A program made the translations under genes and the position numbers. This document shows positions 25,712 through 34,322 of a stretch of 64,000 bases of DNA, one piece after another. The number at the start of each line of letters is the position of its first letter. Position 1 is the stretch's first letter. A model generated the notes under the pieces. That model made no database searches, was not told where the DNA came from, and saw only the letters and a program-made list of their open reading frames with translations. The DNA is from an archaeon. GTDB taxonomy: Archaea > Thermoproteota > Nitrososphaeria > Nitrososphaerales > Gagatemarchaeaceae. The stretch covers positions 434,001-498,000 of the forward strand of contig JAKAUC010000009.1 in the NCBI GenBank assembly GCA_021827865.1, written 5' to 3'.

Positions 25712-27070
25712 TTGGTAAGCGACAAGTTCGAGAAGTACGTCGCCGAGAACGTCGACGAGTTCGCGAAGGAGATCATCCGCCTCGCTTCGCAGAGGAGCGT
25801 TTCGGCGAGGAGGGAAGGGATAGAGGAGTGCGCGGCCCTCGTCGAGAAGATGCTGAAGGAGATAGGGGCCCAGACGAGGATACTGAGGATAGAAGGTGCG
25901 CCCCCGCTCGTCTTCGGGGAGATGAAGTCCAAGAAGTCCGGCAAGACCATCATGTTCTACAACCACTACGACGTTCAGCCGGAGGAGCCTCTTGAGCTGT
26001 GGAAGTCCCCTCCTTTCAAGCCCGAGATCAGGGACGGGGCGATCTACGGGAGGGGGGTCTCAGACGACAAGGGCGAGCTTGTGGCGAGGTTGAAGGTCGT
26101 GCAGTCGTACGTCGAGACCCAGGGGGAGCCTCCCTGCAACGTGAAGTTCTTCTTCGAGGGGGAGGAGGAGACGGGGAGCGTCCACCTCGCGGAATACATA
26201 GAGAAGTACGGCGACCTGTTCAAAGCCGACGGGGTCATCTGGGAGTACGGGACGGTAGACACCAGTGGGACCCCCAAGGTCACCCTCGGAGTGAAGGGGA
26301 TGATCTACGTGGAGTTCGTGATCAGGTCCCTCTCGCAGGACGCCCACAGCAGCCTCGCGGCGGCCCTGCCCAGCGCGCCATGGAGGATGGTGAGGCTCCT
26401 GAACATGCTGAAGGACGCCAACGAAAGGATCATGGTACCCGGGTGGTACGACAACGTCTCCACCCTGTCGGAGGACGAGCTGCAGGTCCTCCAGGAGATG
26501 CCCTTCGACGGGGACGGGCTCAAGAAGAGCTACGGAGCCGCTGGCTTCGTCGGCGGGATGACCGAAGAGCAGGCGAAGAAGGCGCTGGTCCAGAGGCCCA
26601 CGGGGAACATCGCCGGAATCTGGTCCGGGTACACGGGGCCGGGGTCCAAGACCGTCCTCCCCAAGGAGATACATGTGAAGATGGACTTCCGCCTGGTCCC
26701 GGAGCAGGACCCCGAGGACCTGTTCAAGAAGCTCAGGAAGCACCTGGACGACAACGGGTTCGCTGACGTGGAGATCCAGCTCGAGAGCATGGAGCCCGCT
26801 GCGAGGACCCCGCACAGCCACCCCTTCGCCCAGGCCGCGATAGCGGCTGCCGCGGAGGTTTATGGTAAGAAGCCCATAGTCCAGCTGGGCTCGCCCGGCA
26901 CGGGGCCCCTCTATCTGTTCACCAGGAAGTATGGCATGCCGTCGGTGGACATCGGGGTCTCGGCCGAGGACGGCGGGATACACGCCCCCAACGAGAACCT
27001 GAAACTGGAGAACCTCGTGAAGGGGATGCTCTGGATCGCCGAGACGATGGAGAAGTTCTCCGCCGCCTAG
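25712..27070 (+). CDS. M20 family metallopeptidase / dipeptidase
   Basis: Zinc peptidase of the carnosinase/ArgE/DapE group, 452 residues. Motifs: MFYNHYDVQPEEP (metal His and Asp), GRGVSDDKGELVA (bridging Asp), FFEGEEETGSVHL (catalytic and metal Glu), a dimerisation lid in the middle, and GSPGTGPLYLF near the last metal ligand region. Closest in style to CNDP-like dipeptidases. TTG 25712 is preferred to the upstream TTG/ATG-like start at 25652, because a TATA-like CGTTTATC lies about 33 nt before it. Confidence 0.88.
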   Translation: MVSDKFEKYVAENVDEFAKEIIRLASQRSVSARREGIEECAALVEKMLKEIGAQTRILRIEGAPPLVFGEMKSKKSGKTIMFYNHYDVQPEEPLELWKSPPFKPEIRDGAIYGRGVSDDKGELVARLKVVQSYVETQGEPPCNVKFFFEGEEETGSVHLAEYIEKYGDLFKADGVIWEYGTVDTSGTPKVTLGVKGMIYVEFVIRSLSQDAHSSLAAALPSAPWRMVRLLNMLKDANERIMVPGWYDNVSTLSEDELQVLQEMPFDGDGLKKSYGAAGFVGGMTEEQAKKALVQRPTGNIAGIWSGYTGPGSKTVLPKEIHVKMDFRLVPEQDPEDLFKKLRKHLDDNGFADVEIQLESMEPAARTPHSHPFAQAAIAAAAEVYGKKPIVQLGSPGTGPLYLFTRKYGMPSVDIGVSAEDGGIHAPNENLKLENLVKGMLWIAETMEKFSAA

Positions 27071-27128
27071 CATTCTCCCTCCCGCTGGGACGTTCACCTC
27101 AATAAGACCCGGCTTCCGCCCAGGCGGC

Positions 27129-28253
27129 ATGAAGGCAGCCGTGCTCGGGTCGGGGCTGATGGGTTCGGTGATCGGCTGGGACCTCGCGAACTCGGAGGGG
27201 GTGGACGAGGTGGTCGTGGCTGACATCGACCAGGCGAAGCTGGAGGCCCTCAGGAGGCGGGCCCCGGGGAAGAAGCTCTCGGTCGAGGTCCTCGACATAA
27301 TGCGGCGGGACAAGGTGGTGTCGTTCCTGAAGCGCTTCGACGTCGCCGCTTCGGCCCTCCCCCATGGGGTGGTACACCAGTCTGACCTCGCGGCTGTTGA
27401 GGCGGGGTCGAAGATGGTGAACATCGCCTTCGAGGACGAGCAGATGGAGCTGGACGACGCGGCGCGCAGGTCGGGGGCTACACTGGTCCCTGGATGCGGA
27501 GTGGCGCCCGGGCTCGGCGGGATACTTCTGGCCAAGGGACTGGAAGAGTTAGGCGGCGGTGACGAAGGGCATATACTGGTCGGGGGGATCCCGCAGGAAC
27601 CCAGGCCTCCCTTCGGGTACAAGCTCGTCTTCTCCATCGTGGGGCTGCTCAGGGAGTACACAGACCAGGCGAGGGTGGTGAGGGATGGGATTATGGTGAA
27701 GGTGATGCCGTTCTCGACCGTCGAGGCGTACGACTTCCCGCCCCCGATAGGGAGGCTTGAGGGGTTCTGCACCGACGGCCTGGCGAGCCTCGTCTACACC
27801 ATGAAGGGGATGCGGGTCCTGGACGAGATAACCCTGAGGTGGCCGGGGCACGCAGAGAAGATGAACCTGCTCATGGAGTCAGGGTACTTCTCGCGCGACA
27901 AGGTGAGGGCCGGCGGGGCTGACGTCTCGCCGCTGGAAGTGTCCTGGGAGGTCCTGGGGAGGAAGCTCGCCGAGGGGGACCCAAGGGACATCACGGTGAT
28001 GCGAGTGATCGCGAAGGGTACGAAAGGGGAGGTGGTCTACGACATGATAGACAGGTACGACGAAGAGATGGGGGTCACATCGATGGGGAAGACCACGGGT
28101 TACACCGGATCCATTGTCACCCAGATGCTGGGGAGGGGCGAGGTGAAAGGGACAGGCGTGATTCCGCCCGAGAAGGCGGTGACTGGGAGGATGGTCGAAG
28201 AGCTCCTCTCACAGCTAGCCAGGCGCGGGGTTCACTTCAAGAAAACAGGCTGA
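27129..28253 (+). CDS. Saccharopine dehydrogenase-family NAD(P)-binding protein
   Basis: A 374-residue oxidoreductase. N-terminal Rossmann fold MKAAVLGSGLMGSVIGWDLA with a dinucleotide-binding Asp (VVVADIDQAKL), followed by PHGVVHQSDLAAVEAG, NIAFEDEQME and the family motif TLVPGCGVAPGLGG. The C-terminal domain (GYTGSIVTQMLGRGE) resembles lysine 6-dehydrogenase/saccharopine reductase-like proteins. A role in amino-acid metabolism is likely; the exact substrate is not visible. It lies 58 bp behind the M20 peptidase gene. Confidence 0.82.
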   Translation: MKAAVLGSGLMGSVIGWDLANSEGVDEVVVADIDQAKLEALRRRAPGKKLSVEVLDIMRRDKVVSFLKRFDVAASALPHGVVHQSDLAAVEAGSKMVNIAFEDEQMELDDAARRSGATLVPGCGVAPGLGGILLAKGLEELGGGDEGHILVGGIPQEPRPPFGYKLVFSIVGLLREYTDQARVVRDGIMVKVMPFSTVEAYDFPPPIGRLEGFCTDGLASLVYTMKGMRVLDEITLRWPGHAEKMNLLMESGYFSRDKVRAGGADVSPLEVSWEVLGRKLAEGDPRDITVMRVIAKGTKGEVVYDMIDRYDEEMGVTSMGKTTGYTGSIVTQMLGRGEVKGTGVIPPEKAVTGRMVEELLSQLARRGVHFKKTG

Positions 28254-28333
28254 CGGATCAGGGCCACGAGGGCACAGCGGGACCCAACCCTGGGGCCCAA
28301 CCCTTACATGGCGGCGAGAACGGTCGAACTTGG

Positions 28334-29815
28334 ATGTCTGCAGCCCGGACGGCTCCCGAAGAAACGCCCCCTGGCGGAGGGAGCGGGAGCTACGAGCGGG
28401 TCGCGATCATCATCGTGATGATGGGCGTCCTGATGAGCGCGGTCGACACCACCGCGGTGGTCCTGGGCCTGCCTGTCATGATGAGGGACCTGAGCTCCAA
28501 CGTGTTGAGCATGATATGGGTCATCATGGCGTACCTGCTCATCATAACGATCTTGGGCACCCAGGTGGGGAAGTTGGGCGACATCTTTGGCAGGGTGAGG
28601 ATGTACAACCTTGGCTTCGGAGTCTTCACCGCCGGGTCCCTCCTTTGCGGCCTTTCAGCCACCGGGCCCGAGATCATTGGGTTCAGGGTCGTGCAGGGGC
28701 TGGGGGGAGCGCTCATCTCATCGAACAGCGGAGCGATAATCGCTGACACATTCCCCGCGCACCGAAGGGGGAGAGCGTTCGGGATCACAGGATTCGGCTG
28801 GTCAGCGGGCGCGATACTCGGGATCCTGGTGGGGGGAGCGTTCGTGACGTTCCTGAGCTGGCGCTACATCTTCTTCATCAACGTCCCCATCGGAGTGGTC
28901 GCCACGGTGGTCGGCTACCTGGTGCTGAGGGACAAGACGGCCAGGGTGAAGAGCACCATAGACGTACTTGGCATGCTCCTCTTCGGCTCCGGCCTCTTCT
29001 TCCTCCTCACGGCTCTGACCGACGTCACAGGCTCGGGCCTCACCATCTCCTCCGAGGCGGAGCTGGCCGCCTCCGTCCCTCTCCTGATTGGCTTCGTCGT
29101 CTGGGAGCGCCACTGCTCGTCCCCCCTGCTCGACCTCTCTCTCCTCCGCAGGAGGGTGCTCACCGCGTCCATGTCCGCCGCCTTCTTCCAGTCTCTGGCG
29201 AGCTTCGCGGTGCTCTTCTTGGTCATCATGTACCTGCAGGGTCCGAGGGGGCTCTCCCCCTGGGACGCTTCGTTGTACCTCATCCCCGGATACGTCCTCG
29301 GAGGGACCGTGGCCCCCTTTGCGGGGAGGTTGTCCGACAGGCTGGGGGCGAGGGTGGTAGCTTCTGTCGGGCTCGTGCTACAGTCGCTGGGGATCGTCGC
29401 ATATTCCACCCTGGCGCTGGGGACCCCCCTGTACACGGTGGTGCTCGCCTCGGTGCTCAACGGGGCGGGTTCGAGCGCGTTCTTCCCCGCCAACAGCAGC
29501 GCGGTGATGGCCAGCGCCCCCCAGAGGTCCTACGGCATGGCGTCTGGGCTGCTGAGGACGTTCTCCAACGTTGGGATGGTGAGCAGCTTCGCCGTCGCCC
29601 TCCTGATCGCCGCCCTCTCAATCCCGCGCCAGCTGGCCTTCGAGATCTTCCTTGGGGTCACCCAGATCTCAGGCGGCCTTTCCCAGGCCTTCGTCGACGG
29701 GATGCACTCTGCGCTGCTGGCGTCCATCTCGCTCCTTGCAGTGGCACTGGTGCTCTCGGTGCTCAGGGGAAAGGAGGCGCGGACCGAAGTGGCGCGGGCT
29801 GGAGCAGACACCTAG
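28334..29815 (+). CDS. MFS transporter, 14-helix DHA2 (EmrB/QacA) type
   Basis: A 493-residue proton-coupled exporter with about 14 hydrophobic helices. Signature motif A after helix 2 reads GKLGDIFGRVRMY, and motif C-like GWSAGAILGILVGG follows in helix 5; LDLSLLRRRVL precedes the second half, as in EmrB-like pumps. Likely exports drugs or aromatic compounds. It stands upstream of the aromatic gene group at 29.9-35.8 kb and could export a toxic intermediate, but the drug-pump role is the family default. Confidence 0.9.
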   Translation: MSAARTAPEETPPGGGSGSYERVAIIIVMMGVLMSAVDTTAVVLGLPVMMRDLSSNVLSMIWVIMAYLLIITILGTQVGKLGDIFGRVRMYNLGFGVFTAGSLLCGLSATGPEIIGFRVVQGLGGALISSNSGAIIADTFPAHRRGRAFGITGFGWSAGAILGILVGGAFVTFLSWRYIFFINVPIGVVATVVGYLVLRDKTARVKSTIDVLGMLLFGSGLFFLLTALTDVTGSGLTISSEAELAASVPLLIGFVVWERHCSSPLLDLSLLRRRVLTASMSAAFFQSLASFAVLFLVIMYLQGPRGLSPWDASLYLIPGYVLGGTVAPFAGRLSDRLGARVVASVGLVLQSLGIVAYSTLALGTPLYTVVLASVLNGAGSSAFFPANSSAVMASAPQRSYGMASGLLRTFSNVGMVSSFAVALLIAALSIPRQLAFEIFLGVTQISGGLSQAFVDGMHSALLASISLLAVALVLSVLRGKEARTEVARAGADT

Positions 29816-29859
29816 GCTGGCGTCCAGACCAGACCGGCGCCCCGGCTTCGAGGGGACGC

Positions 29860-30606
29860 TCACTTCAGGGCTTTGGAGCCGAGTATGGTGAAGCCGCTCC
29901 TGTAGACCGCCCCCGAGATCGCCTCCACCCTCCCCACGTCCAGGGTGGTTGCAAGGGACCCCGTCCCGACCCAGACGTCGGACAGCGTCGAGTTGGCCTT
30001 CGCCACCTCAACGGGCTCATCCACGCTCCCCTGGCTCCCGTCGGTCTTGGGGAACCTCCTCATGCCGAAGGTAGAGCCGAACTTGGGGAGGTCGTCGGGA
30101 CCGCCCTCCCTCTCCACGGCCACACGCAGAGACAGCGTCTGGTCGGGCCCCTTGACGCAGAAGCCGCCGAACCTGGTCCCCGGCGCGACGGGCTTCATCC
30201 CAGGGTTGAGCGGGTGGAGCTTCGTCATAGATATGCGGTCGGCCAGTCGCTTCTGGTATCCGTTGAGCAGGCCCCGGAGGAGCGACCATTCGGTGGTGAC
30301 CCACATCACTGGGAAGAAGGTCCCGGGCCTTCCCTTGTAGGCGCACTTCACCCCCAGGGCCGCCTCGTGGTAGATCGTCCTGTCGGGCCGGTCCGTCGCC
30401 ATTTCCAGCCCTGACTCGGCGACGGAGACTATCTCGCAGACGTAACCCAGGCAGAGCCCATCTGCGACCTCGAAGGGCTTGGGGACGAGGCCGGCCAGGG
30501 CGGCCCTCTCCCCCCTGAAGTAGACCGCGATGTAGTCTGCGCCATAATGCCATGGACCCACCTCTACTGCCGACGTGGGGCCCGGGACGAGCGGGTGGTC
30601 GAGCAA
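29860..30606 (-). CDS. Acetoacetate decarboxylase-superfamily protein
   Basis: A 248-residue protein of the ADC superfamily, which uses a Schiff-base Lys. Visible: YGADYIAVYFRGERAALAGLVPKPFEV (ligand-pocket opening), GLCLGYVCEIVSV and NGYQKRLADRI, which aligns with the ADC PKKL motif so that the catalytic Lys is kept but the neighbouring Lys is Arg. Some superfamily members act as pyruvate aldolase-dehydratases instead of decarboxylases. TTG 30606 lies about 27 nt after TTTTTTACC; the frame extends to 31083 but that overlaps the divergent FAH gene. Its place in the aromatic module suggests it handles a 2-oxo acid from ring cleavage (inference). Confidence 0.8.
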   Translation of the reverse strand: MLDHPLVPGPTSAVEVGPWHYGADYIAVYFRGERAALAGLVPKPFEVADGLCLGYVCEIVSVAESGLEMATDRPDRTIYHEAALGVKCAYKGRPGTFFPVMWVTTEWSLLRGLLNGYQKRLADRISMTKLHPLNPGMKPVAPGTRFGGFCVKGPDQTLSLRVAVEREGGPDDLPKFGSTFGMRRFPKTDGSQGSVDEPVEVAKANSTLSDVWVGTGSLATTLDVGRVEAISGAVYRSGFTILGSKALK

Positions 30607-30625
30607 TGCGGTTCTGGGGCGGTCA

Positions 30626-30642
30626 AAGGTAAAAAAGGTTGG
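30626..30642. promoter_or_regulatory. Shared AT-rich promoter core between ADC-like and FAH genes
   Basis: A run of A residues (GTCAAAGGTAAAAAAGG) is the only AT-rich island in the 52 bp between two divergent leaderless starts, TTG 30606 on the minus strand and GTG 30659 on the plus strand. It lies about 25-30 nt from each, so a single TATA-like tract probably serves both directions. Placement is by eye. Confidence 0.45.
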
Positions 30643-30658
30643 CTGAGGCGAGGCCCCC

Positions 30659-31567
30659 GTGAGGTTCTGCACATTCACCCTCCCGATGGAAGAGAGCAGG
30701 CGCCGCAGGGCGGGCGTCGTCGTGGACGAGACGGTCTTCGAGGTCGAGGGGGACAAGCCGCTGGCCCAGGTGATAGAGGAGGGACGATGGCGCGAAGTAC
30801 CCACGTCCAAGGACGGTTTAGGCCTGACGGAGGTCATCCTGCACGCCCCAATCCCCCGGCCGGGGAAGATACTCGCGACGATTGTCAACACCAGGGGGAT
30901 GCTCGGAGGGCCTGACGTCGCCCTCGACAGGCCCAGAATCGACATGAAGGCGCCCAGCACCGTCGTCGGACCGGGGACGTCGATCAGGGCCCCGGCGACG
31001 GGGATAAGGCCTGAGGTCGAGCTCGCGGCGATAATCGGGAGGAGGATCTCTGGCGCCACGGAGGCCGAGGCGGCGTCATCCATCTTCGGCTACACCATCC
31101 TGAACGACGTGACCGCCCCCGCGGACTCACGCGCCGACTCCTACGAGGCCTACAGGCGAGACCTGGCTACGGGGAAGATAGCGAAGAAGACCATGAGGGG
31201 ACCCCTCTTCAGGTCGAAGAACCACGACACCTTCTGCCCTATGGGTCCAGGGGTGGTCACCCCGGACGAGTTCGATGTGTCCAAGGTTCACCGGATGACC
31301 ACGAAGCTCGACGGGGACCTCGTGCAGGCAGGGTCCACAGCCGAGTACATCTTCGGGCCTGCGAAGCTGGCGTCATACCTCTCGGAGTTCCTCACCCTCG
31401 AGCCGGGGGACGTGGTTTCCTGTGGAAGCGTGGGATGGACGAAGGAGGCGTTGGGGGACATGGACCCCACCGAGTACGTCCTCCCCCAGCGTGGAGGGAT
31501 CCTCGAGCTCGAAATAGAGGACCTAGGCGCCCTCAACAACCCCGTCGCCCGGGCTCACGGGGCCTGA
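30659..31567 (+). CDS. Fumarylacetoacetate hydrolase-family protein (HpaG-like)
   Basis: A 302-residue FAH-family enzyme. These bind Mg through Glu-Glu-Asp; here RPEVELAAIIGR gives the two Glu and YTILNDVTAPADSR the Asp region, followed by GPLFRSKNHDTFCPMGP. Family members hydrolyse C-C bonds or isomerise/decarboxylate ring-cleavage products (HpaG acts on homoprotocatechuate products). With HpaB and HpaD 1-4 kb away, a role in the same path is likely. GTG 30659 lies about 25 nt after an A-rich tract that may also serve the divergent ADC-like gene. Its 3' end overlaps the convergent MFS gene by 45 bp. Confidence 0.87.
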   Translation: MRFCTFTLPMEESRRRRAGVVVDETVFEVEGDKPLAQVIEEGRWREVPTSKDGLGLTEVILHAPIPRPGKILATIVNTRGMLGGPDVALDRPRIDMKAPSTVVGPGTSIRAPATGIRPEVELAAIIGRRISGATEAEAASSIFGYTILNDVTAPADSRADSYEAYRRDLATGKIAKKTMRGPLFRSKNHDTFCPMGPGVVTPDEFDVSKVHRMTTKLDGDLVQAGSTAEYIFGPAKLASYLSEFLTLEPGDVVSCGSVGWTKEALGDMDPTEYVLPQRGGILELEIEDLGALNNPVARAHGA

Positions 31568-32764
31568 GGCGGCACCGGCGGCCGTCGTAGGCTTCCAGTA
31601 CAGCGCGTACACCGCGACCACGGATCCGGCCGTCGCCACTATGGCGAAGGCGAACAGCCCGACGTTCCCGAGCAGACCCTGGATCAGACCCCCCGGGAGG
31701 GGGCCGAAGCTCCAGAGGGTGGAGTTGACCAGCGAGAAGACGCCGAGGTACTCGGCCGTCCGCCCTTCGGGGGCGATCTTGCTCACCCAGCTCAGCATTG
31801 CCGGGCTGAGCAGCCCGAACCCCGCTGCGTAGATTATCCTCGCTGGGATAAGCTCAGGCCATGCCCCGGCCAGGACGAAGATCAGCAGCGACCCGCCCAC
31901 GGTCATAGTCCCATACAGGTAGCCGCGTATCTCGCCGAGAGCGTCGACCTTGCTCCCGAGCCTGGTAGCCAGCAGGGCGGTGGTCGCCAAGCCGGCGACG
32001 GCCACCAGGCTCACCTCGAAGTCGTTCGCCCCGAGGAAGTAGGCGTAGGTCCCGATGAACGCGGTGACCGCCCCGGTCCCCAGGGTCCTGATCGACGTGG
32101 CGAACGAGAACACCAAGACCCCCTTCATCTCCCGGAGGGGCCTGCGGGTTCTCGAAGGCGTGATGCGGCTCTCCGGAAGGGCGAAGACCAACAGGAGGAG
32201 GTCGGCCGCCATGAAGATCCCCACGAGGTAGAATATCGCGTCGATGCTGAACGCTTCGGAAACCACCCCCGCCGCTACCACCCCTATGATTGAACCGACC
32301 GCGCCTACCTGGCTGATGAAACCGTAGCCCCTGCCTCGCTCCTTGGACGAGGTGACGTCCGCCACGTATGCCTGGAGCGCAGTAGACCCGAAGGAAAGGA
32401 TGGTCTCGGCCAGCAGGAAGAAGACGCTGATCGCGATGAAGCCCCCCATGAACGGAATCGCGACGAAGAACGGGAGGGAGAGCGCCTCGGCGGCGATGAG
32501 GAGGAGGCGCCTCCGCCCCAGCCGGTCGGAAAGCCGCCCGGCGAACGGTCCCACCAGGCTGGACGCAACGTAGGCAGCGGAGAAGGCCGCCAGCCCGGCG
32601 GCTACCGAGACCCCGTCCTTCTGGACCACATAGAGTACGAAATAGACGGTGAAGAGGCTGGAGCGGTTGTTGGAGAGCATCTGATAGAGCGAGAGGATGA
32701 GGAGCGAGCGGCTGCCGCTGGCGGCTCGGCCCCCGGGGGCCGACGGCGGAGGGAGGTTCGACAA
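31523..32764 (-). CDS. MFS transporter
   Basis: A 12-helix major facilitator of 413 residues. The loop after helix 2 carries GPFAGRLSDRLGRRRLLL (motif A), and helix 5 region reads FISQVGAVGSIIGVVAAG. The middle loop has PESRITPSRTRRPLREM. Frame is open to 32911, but TTG 32764 lies about 34 nt after a TATA-like CCCTTAAGC, so the N-terminal extra part is doubtful. It is divergent from hpaB and may import or export aromatic substrates. Confidence 0.87.
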   Translation of the reverse strand: MSNLPPPSAPGGRAASGSRSLLILSLYQMLSNNRSSLFTVYFVLYVVQKDGVSVAAGLAAFSAAYVASSLVGPFAGRLSDRLGRRRLLLIAAEALSLPFFVAIPFMGGFIAISVFFLLAETILSFGSTALQAYVADVTSSKERGRGYGFISQVGAVGSIIGVVAAGVVSEAFSIDAIFYLVGIFMAADLLLLVFALPESRITPSRTRRPLREMKGVLVFSFATSIRTLGTGAVTAFIGTYAYFLGANDFEVSLVAVAGLATTALLATRLGSKVDALGEIRGYLYGTMTVGGSLLIFVLAGAWPELIPARIIYAAGFGLLSPAMLSWVSKIAPEGRTAEYLGVFSLVNSTLWSFGPLPGGLIQGLLGNVGLFAFAIVATAGSVVAVYALYWKPTTAAGAASGPVSPGDGVVEGA

Positions 32765-32865
32765 TCGCGGCTCTCGATGCCGCCCCGGCCATCCGGGCTT
32801 AAGGGTTCCAGGCGGCGCCCGTAAAGGTTCAATTAGATTGTTTCCTGATGCGGACCGAGGCGCTG

Positions 32866-34317
32866 ATGGGAGCCAAGAGCGGCAGGGAGTTCCTTCAGAG
32901 GCTCGATTCAACCCCCCGCGAGATCTGGTACGGCGACGAGAAAATCACCGGGTCCGTCTCCCAGCACCCGGCCTTCGGTGGAGTCGCGAAATCGATCGCG
33001 GCCCTCTACGACATGCAGCTGAAGCCCGAGCTGACGGACGTCATGACCTACGAGTCCCCGACGACCCACGATCCAGTCGGGACGAGCTTCCTGCAGCCGC
33101 GCACCAGGGAAGACCTGGCTAAGCGGACGGCCATGATGAAGGCCTGGGCTGACTTTTCTGGAGGGATGATGGGGAGGACCGCGGACTACCTCAACAGCTC
33201 GATCATGGCCATGGCGGCTGCCAAGGAGTTCTTCGGGAAGGGGGAGCGGGACTTCGCCTCTAACGTCTCGAAGTACTACGAGTACGTGCGCGAGAATGAC
33301 CTCATACTGACTCACACGCTGATCAACCCGCAGACCAACAGGGGGGTCGGACCGTCCAAGCAGGCTGACCCATTCATAGCGGCCCGGGTAGCGGACAAGA
33401 CGCCCGATGGGGTAGTGATCAGGGGCGCGAGGATGCTGGCAACGCTCCCGATTGCGGACGAGATCATGGTGTTCCCCTCTACCGTGATTAGGTCGGGGCA
33501 GGACGACGTGCCGTACTCCATCGCCTTCGCGGTCCCCGTGAGCGCCAGGGGGCTGAAGTTCATCTGCAGGGAGTCTTTCTCCGAGGGGGAGTCCACCTTC
33601 GACCACCCCCTGGCCTCGAGGTTTGACGAGCAGGACGCCGTGGTGGTCTTCGACGACGTCGTGGTCCCCTGGGACAGGGTGTTCATACTCGAGGACCCGG
33701 ACAGGGCCAACAGGGTGAACGACGCGACCGGAGCCATCGTCTTCATGGCGCATCAGGCGACGGTGAGGGAGGCGGCCAAGGCGGAGTTCATGGCCGGGCT
33801 GATGACCATGGTCGCTGAGACCATCGGTGCGGACGCCTTCCCCCAGGTGCAGGAGCGGATCACCAACGTCCTCTTGAGCGCGGAGACCATGAAGGCGTTC
33901 CTCAGGTCGAGCGAGGCGGGGGCGAAGACGAACCAATGGGGGCTGATGACCCCGGACTACGCCCCGCTCAACTCCGCGCGGAACATCTGGCCCAGGCTCG
34001 CCCCTGACTTCGCGGCCGTGATCAAACAGACGGGGGCCAGCGGGCTCATGGCCATCCCTCCGGAGGGGATACTGGGATCCGGGGCGAGGCCGGACCTCGA
34101 CAGGTACTTCCAGGCGAAGATGGCGGACGGAGAGGAGAGGGTCCGGCTCTTCAAGATGGCCTGGGACGCTTCTGGGAGCTCATTCGGGGGGAGGCAGGAC
34201 CTCTACGAGAGGTTCTTCTTCGGCGACCCTGTCAGGATGGCGAGCGCCTACTACTCGTGGTACGACAAGGAGCCCTACAAGCAGCGGGTGAAGGAGCTGC
34301 TGCACAGGGGGGACTGA
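32866..34317 (+). CDS. hpaB: 4-hydroxyphenylacetate 3-monooxygenase, oxygenase component
   Basis: FADH2-dependent hydroxylase turning 4-hydroxyphenylacetate (or a similar phenol) into the catechol. 483 residues with the HpaB layout: SGREFLQRLDSTPREIWYGDE, TYESPTTHDPVGTSFL, the flavin-binding middle (TLINPQTNRG, GVVIRGARMLATLPIADE) and a C-terminal helical domain with GILGSG. Only one Cys is present, so the [4Fe-4S] ligands of the related 4-hydroxybutyryl-CoA dehydratase are missing. ATG 32866 preferred over 32848, judged by the AATTAGATT element at about 32830. The ring-cleaving dioxygenase gene follows after 5 nt; a flavin reductase lies just beyond. Confidence 0.9.
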   Translation: MGAKSGREFLQRLDSTPREIWYGDEKITGSVSQHPAFGGVAKSIAALYDMQLKPELTDVMTYESPTTHDPVGTSFLQPRTREDLAKRTAMMKAWADFSGGMMGRTADYLNSSIMAMAAAKEFFGKGERDFASNVSKYYEYVRENDLILTHTLINPQTNRGVGPSKQADPFIAARVADKTPDGVVIRGARMLATLPIADEIMVFPSTVIRSGQDDVPYSIAFAVPVSARGLKFICRESFSEGESTFDHPLASRFDEQDAVVVFDDVVVPWDRVFILEDPDRANRVNDATGAIVFMAHQATVREAAKAEFMAGLMTMVAETIGADAFPQVQERITNVLLSAETMKAFLRSSEAGAKTNQWGLMTPDYAPLNSARNIWPRLAPDFAAVIKQTGASGLMAIPPEGILGSGARPDLDRYFQAKMADGEERVRLFKMAWDASGSSFGGRQDLYERFFFGDPVRMASAYYSWYDKEPYKQRVKELLHRGD

Positions 34318-34322
34318 CGTCC

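Noticed and set aside
26060-27772. Minus-strand open frame of about 570 codons opposite the M20 peptidase and saccharopine-dehydrogenase-like genes
   Set aside because: Antisense of two conserved genes, low-complexity composition, no recognisable motif or promoter.
32866-34317. 4-Hydroxybutyryl-CoA dehydratase of the thaumarchaeal carbon-fixation cycle
   Set aside because: Same superfamily as HpaB, but the Cys/His ligands of the [4Fe-4S] cluster are missing (a single Cys in the protein) and the neighbours are an extradiol dioxygenase and flavin reductase.
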